The position numbers and the translations under genes were made by a program. From JAGLWP01 sp964444095 (GTDB taxonomy: Archaea > Nanobdellota > Nanobdellia > Pacearchaeales > GW2011-AR1): DNA of 14,089 nucleotides. This document shows positions 12,688 through 14,089 of the stretch, one piece after another. Under the pieces are notes generated by a model. It did no database searches. It saw only the letters and a list, made by a program, of their open reading frames with translations, and had not been told where the DNA came from. Position 1 is the stretch's first letter. Every line of letters begins with the position of its first letter. The stretch spans positions 1-14,089 of the forward strand of contig CAYUEW010000014.1 in assembly GCA_964444095.1 (NCBI GenBank). The letters run 5' to 3'.

Positions 12688-13053
12688 TGTCTTCAAAGCT
12701 ACAATGATTGTTGTAGGAACAAGTAAAGCCAAAAGAGCTGCAAATGTTGAACTAACTATCTCTCCGACTCCTAATCCTAATAATGAACCTAAAACACTTT
12801 CCATACCAAATTTACTAACAACAACTAATATTGCACCTGTAACCAAAAAATTTTGAGTATCTTTTCTACCTACATTTATTGAAAAACCCACAACCAAACC
12901 AAGAATTACCAACACAGCGTAAATTAAGGAACTATATGCTTTCCAAGAATCAACAGAGAAGAAACTCGTTGTAATCCCAATTAAAACTGCAAGGATTATT
13001 CCTACAAGGAAAGCCCATGCACCAATAGAATTTTCTTTAGATGTTATTCCCAT
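12664..13053 (-). CDS. Unrecognised membrane protein, four hydrophobic segments
   Basis: The 129-residue protein is mostly hydrophobic, with segments at about residues 12-32, 40-59, 66-98 and 103-125. A few charged residues lie between them (SINVGRKDTQ). I know of no named family and see no motif. The codon pattern, normal start MGITSKENS and the TATA-like sequence near 13079-13087 support a real gene. It is convergent with the Dph2-like gene, overlapping its end by 24 bases, and divergent from the putative S-layer gene. It could be a small channel or a scaffold; nothing in the sequence decides. Confidence 0.75.
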   Translation of the reverse strand: MGITSKENSIGAWAFLVGIILAVLIGITTSFFSVDSWKAYSSLIYAVLVILGLVVGFSINVGRKDTQNFLVTGAILVVVSKFGMESVLGSLLGLGVGEIVSSTFAALLALLVPTTIIVALKTLFGLAKV

Positions 13054-13078
13054 ATTCTAATAAAAAGACTTGTATGAA

Positions 13079-13087
13079 ATATATAAA
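13079..13087 (-). promoter_or_regulatory. Promoter of the minus-strand membrane protein
   Basis: On the minus strand ATTTATATA lies centred about 30 bases before the ATG at 13053. With the plus-strand promoter at 13154-13170 it accounts for the 144-base divergent gap, where I see nothing else. Confidence 0.45.
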
Positions 13088-13153
13088 TGTTTTTATCGTC
13101 ATGAAAACACAAAAATAGAGGATAACTCCATCTATACAACAAATATTTTCTAA

Positions 13154-13170
13154 CACAGAAATCTTTATAA
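13154..13170 (+). promoter_or_regulatory. Promoter of the putative S-layer-like protein
   Basis: CACAGAAATCTTTATAA is identical over 17 bases to the sepF promoter at 11594-11610. The TATA centre is about 31 bases before the ATG at 13198, allowing a leader of only a few bases. Confidence 0.6.
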
Positions 13171-13197
13171 GTTAAGGTAACTGCGAAATGATTACAC

Positions 13198-14089
13198 ATG
13201 AAAAACAAATTTTTCACATTGGTAAGTTTAAGCGTTCTAACATTAATTATGATTACAGGTTTTGCTAGTGCAGATGCATTAGAGTTAGATTTAGTTTCTT
13301 CTCCTTCAAGTGTTATAGCTGGGGAGGATGTAACTGTAGTTTTCAATCTTTCTTCACCAGATGCTTCTTATACTGCTCTTAATTGGGCTTTAAGCTCAAC
13401 AAATATTGGTTCTTGGACAATTTTACCCTTACGGACTACAATAGGGATTGATGAAACTTATGAAGTTTCTGCCGTTTTATCTGTTCCATTAATTGCAACA
13501 GGGATTATCAACGCAGAAATTGATTTACAAAGCGAGACTAGTGCTGAAGCACAATTAACTATTCCCACAATAACTATTACTGCACCATTAGTTCCAGAAG
13601 AAATCCTTTCTTGTGCAATTACAGCAGAAGCAGCAGGTTCTGACAATGACGATTTACAATTAAGTATAGAAGATGTTCAAGTTACTGGTTTTGGAGATGA
13701 ATATGAATGGTTCCCTTTTGATGAAGTTGAAGTAGAGATTAATATTGAAAATGATAACAATGATTATAATATTAAAGGAATTGAACTTGAATGGGGACTT
13801 TATGATAAGAATTCAGGAGATTGGTATTACAGTGATGAAGAAAGCGACTTCAAATTAGGCGATGGCGATGACAAGACATTAGATGTTACATTAACTTTAG
13901 ATGATGATGTTGATGAACTCCCTGAAGGAGATTATGTATTTTATGTATGGGCAAATGCAGAATTAGATGCAGAAACAGATATCTCCATTTGTGCAAGTGC
14001 ATATGAAGACATTACAATTGTTGATGAAGATGATTTTGTAATCGCAGGAGATATAGAATATTTAGAAACAACTGAATGCGGAACTGTTG
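13198..14089 (+). CDS. Secreted surface protein, possibly S-layer-like (3' end cut off)
   Basis: From ATG 13198 the frame stays open to the window end, giving 297 codons of a longer gene. The protein starts with a clear signal peptide, MKNKFFTLVSLSVLTLIMIT then GFASA, with likely cleavage after about residue 26. The mature part is beta-rich and very acidic, with many Asp/Glu runs such as DDDVDELPEGDYV, which suggests calcium binding or salt adaptation. Two Ig-like stretches are suggested, one before and one after the cysteine in LSCAITAEA. I associate this layout with proteins labelled putative S-layer proteins in DPANN archaea; that is memory, not a search result. A strong promoter agrees with high expression. 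No anchor is visible because the C-terminus lies outside the window. Confidence 0.8.
   Translation, partial: MKNKFFTLVSLSVLTLIMITGFASADALELDLVSSPSSVIAGEDVTVVFNLSSPDASYTALNWALSSTNIGSWTILPLRTTIGIDETYEVSAVLSVPLIATGIINAEIDLQSETSAEAQLTIPTITITAPLVPEEILSCAITAEAAGSDNDDLQLSIEDVQVTGFGDEYEWFPFDEVEVEINIENDNNDYNIKGIELEWGLYDKNSGDWYYSDEESDFKLGDGDDKTLDVTLTLDDDVDELPEGDYVFYVWANAELDAETDISICASAYEDITIVDEDDFVIAGDIEYLETTECGTV

Noticed and set aside
13044..13346. Minus-strand 100-codon frame across the divergent promoters
   Set aside because: It spans both promoters and the signal-peptide region of the plus-strand gene, and it overlaps the start of the better-supported 12664-13053 gene.
1..14089. Insertion sequence, transposase or prophage genes
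   Set aside because: No transposase, integrase or phage structural motif in any supported gene.

Overview
The window is archaeal. It carries archaeal-type translation factor aIF5A, Spt5, L11, eL43 (L37Ae), eL40, RNA polymerase subunit P, prefoldin beta, FtsZ with SepF, the wybutosine enzyme Taw1 and a Dph2-family protein. Most first genes of transcription units have a TATA box about 26 bases upstream of the ATG, the pattern of leaderless archaeal messages. The low G+C, very tight packing, small proteins and GGGGGGG-linker surface proteins suggest a DPANN archaeon of the Pacearchaeota/Woesearchaeota kind. That placement is inference; no rRNA is present.

Layout. (1) Bases 1-2114: the 3' end of a sequon-rich, C-terminally anchored surface protein, then two small three-helix membrane proteins with lysine-rich tails. 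The second of these lacks a normal start codon. (2) 2166-2525: a 119-residue protein of a fold I suspect is CARF/Rossmann-like, convergent with the next block. (3) 5692 down to 2528 (minus strand): aIF5A, an unrecognised 54-residue protein, eL40, a site-2 protease (M50) and Taw1, apparently one operon. (4) 5744-6394: an FKBP-type prolyl isomerase, divergent from aIF5A across a single symmetric TATA box. (5) 6395-6506: a repeat-rich intergenic region before ftsZ. (6) 6507-10752: ftsZ, secE, a large secreted lipoprotein-like protein, spt5 and rpl11. This is the classic archaeal ftsZ-secE-spt5-rpl11 order with a foreign-looking secreted gene inserted between secE and spt5. (7) 10786-11553: tRNA-Pro(UGG), eL43, rpoP and prefoldin beta. 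(8) 11633-12687: sepF and a short Dph2-like protein. (9) 12664-14089: an unrecognised membrane protein on the minus strand, then a divergent putative S-layer-like secreted protein running off the right end.

How they fit together. Most genes serve information processing (ribosome, transcription elongation, chaperoning, tRNA and EF-2 modification). The cell-division pair FtsZ and SepF sits 4 kb apart with closely related extended promoters. Surface genes lie at both ends and inside the ftsZ-spt5 cluster. Operon-internal genes often have Shine-Dalgarno sequences or TAAAATG stop-start junctions, whereas operon-first genes look leaderless.

No CRISPR array, insertion sequence, rRNA or origin was seen. 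The best candidates for something undescribed are the membrane module at the left end, the secreted gene inserted between secE and spt5, the Dph2-like protein missing its first domain, the small CARF-like protein, and the dyads and shared extended promoters around ftsZ/sepF.
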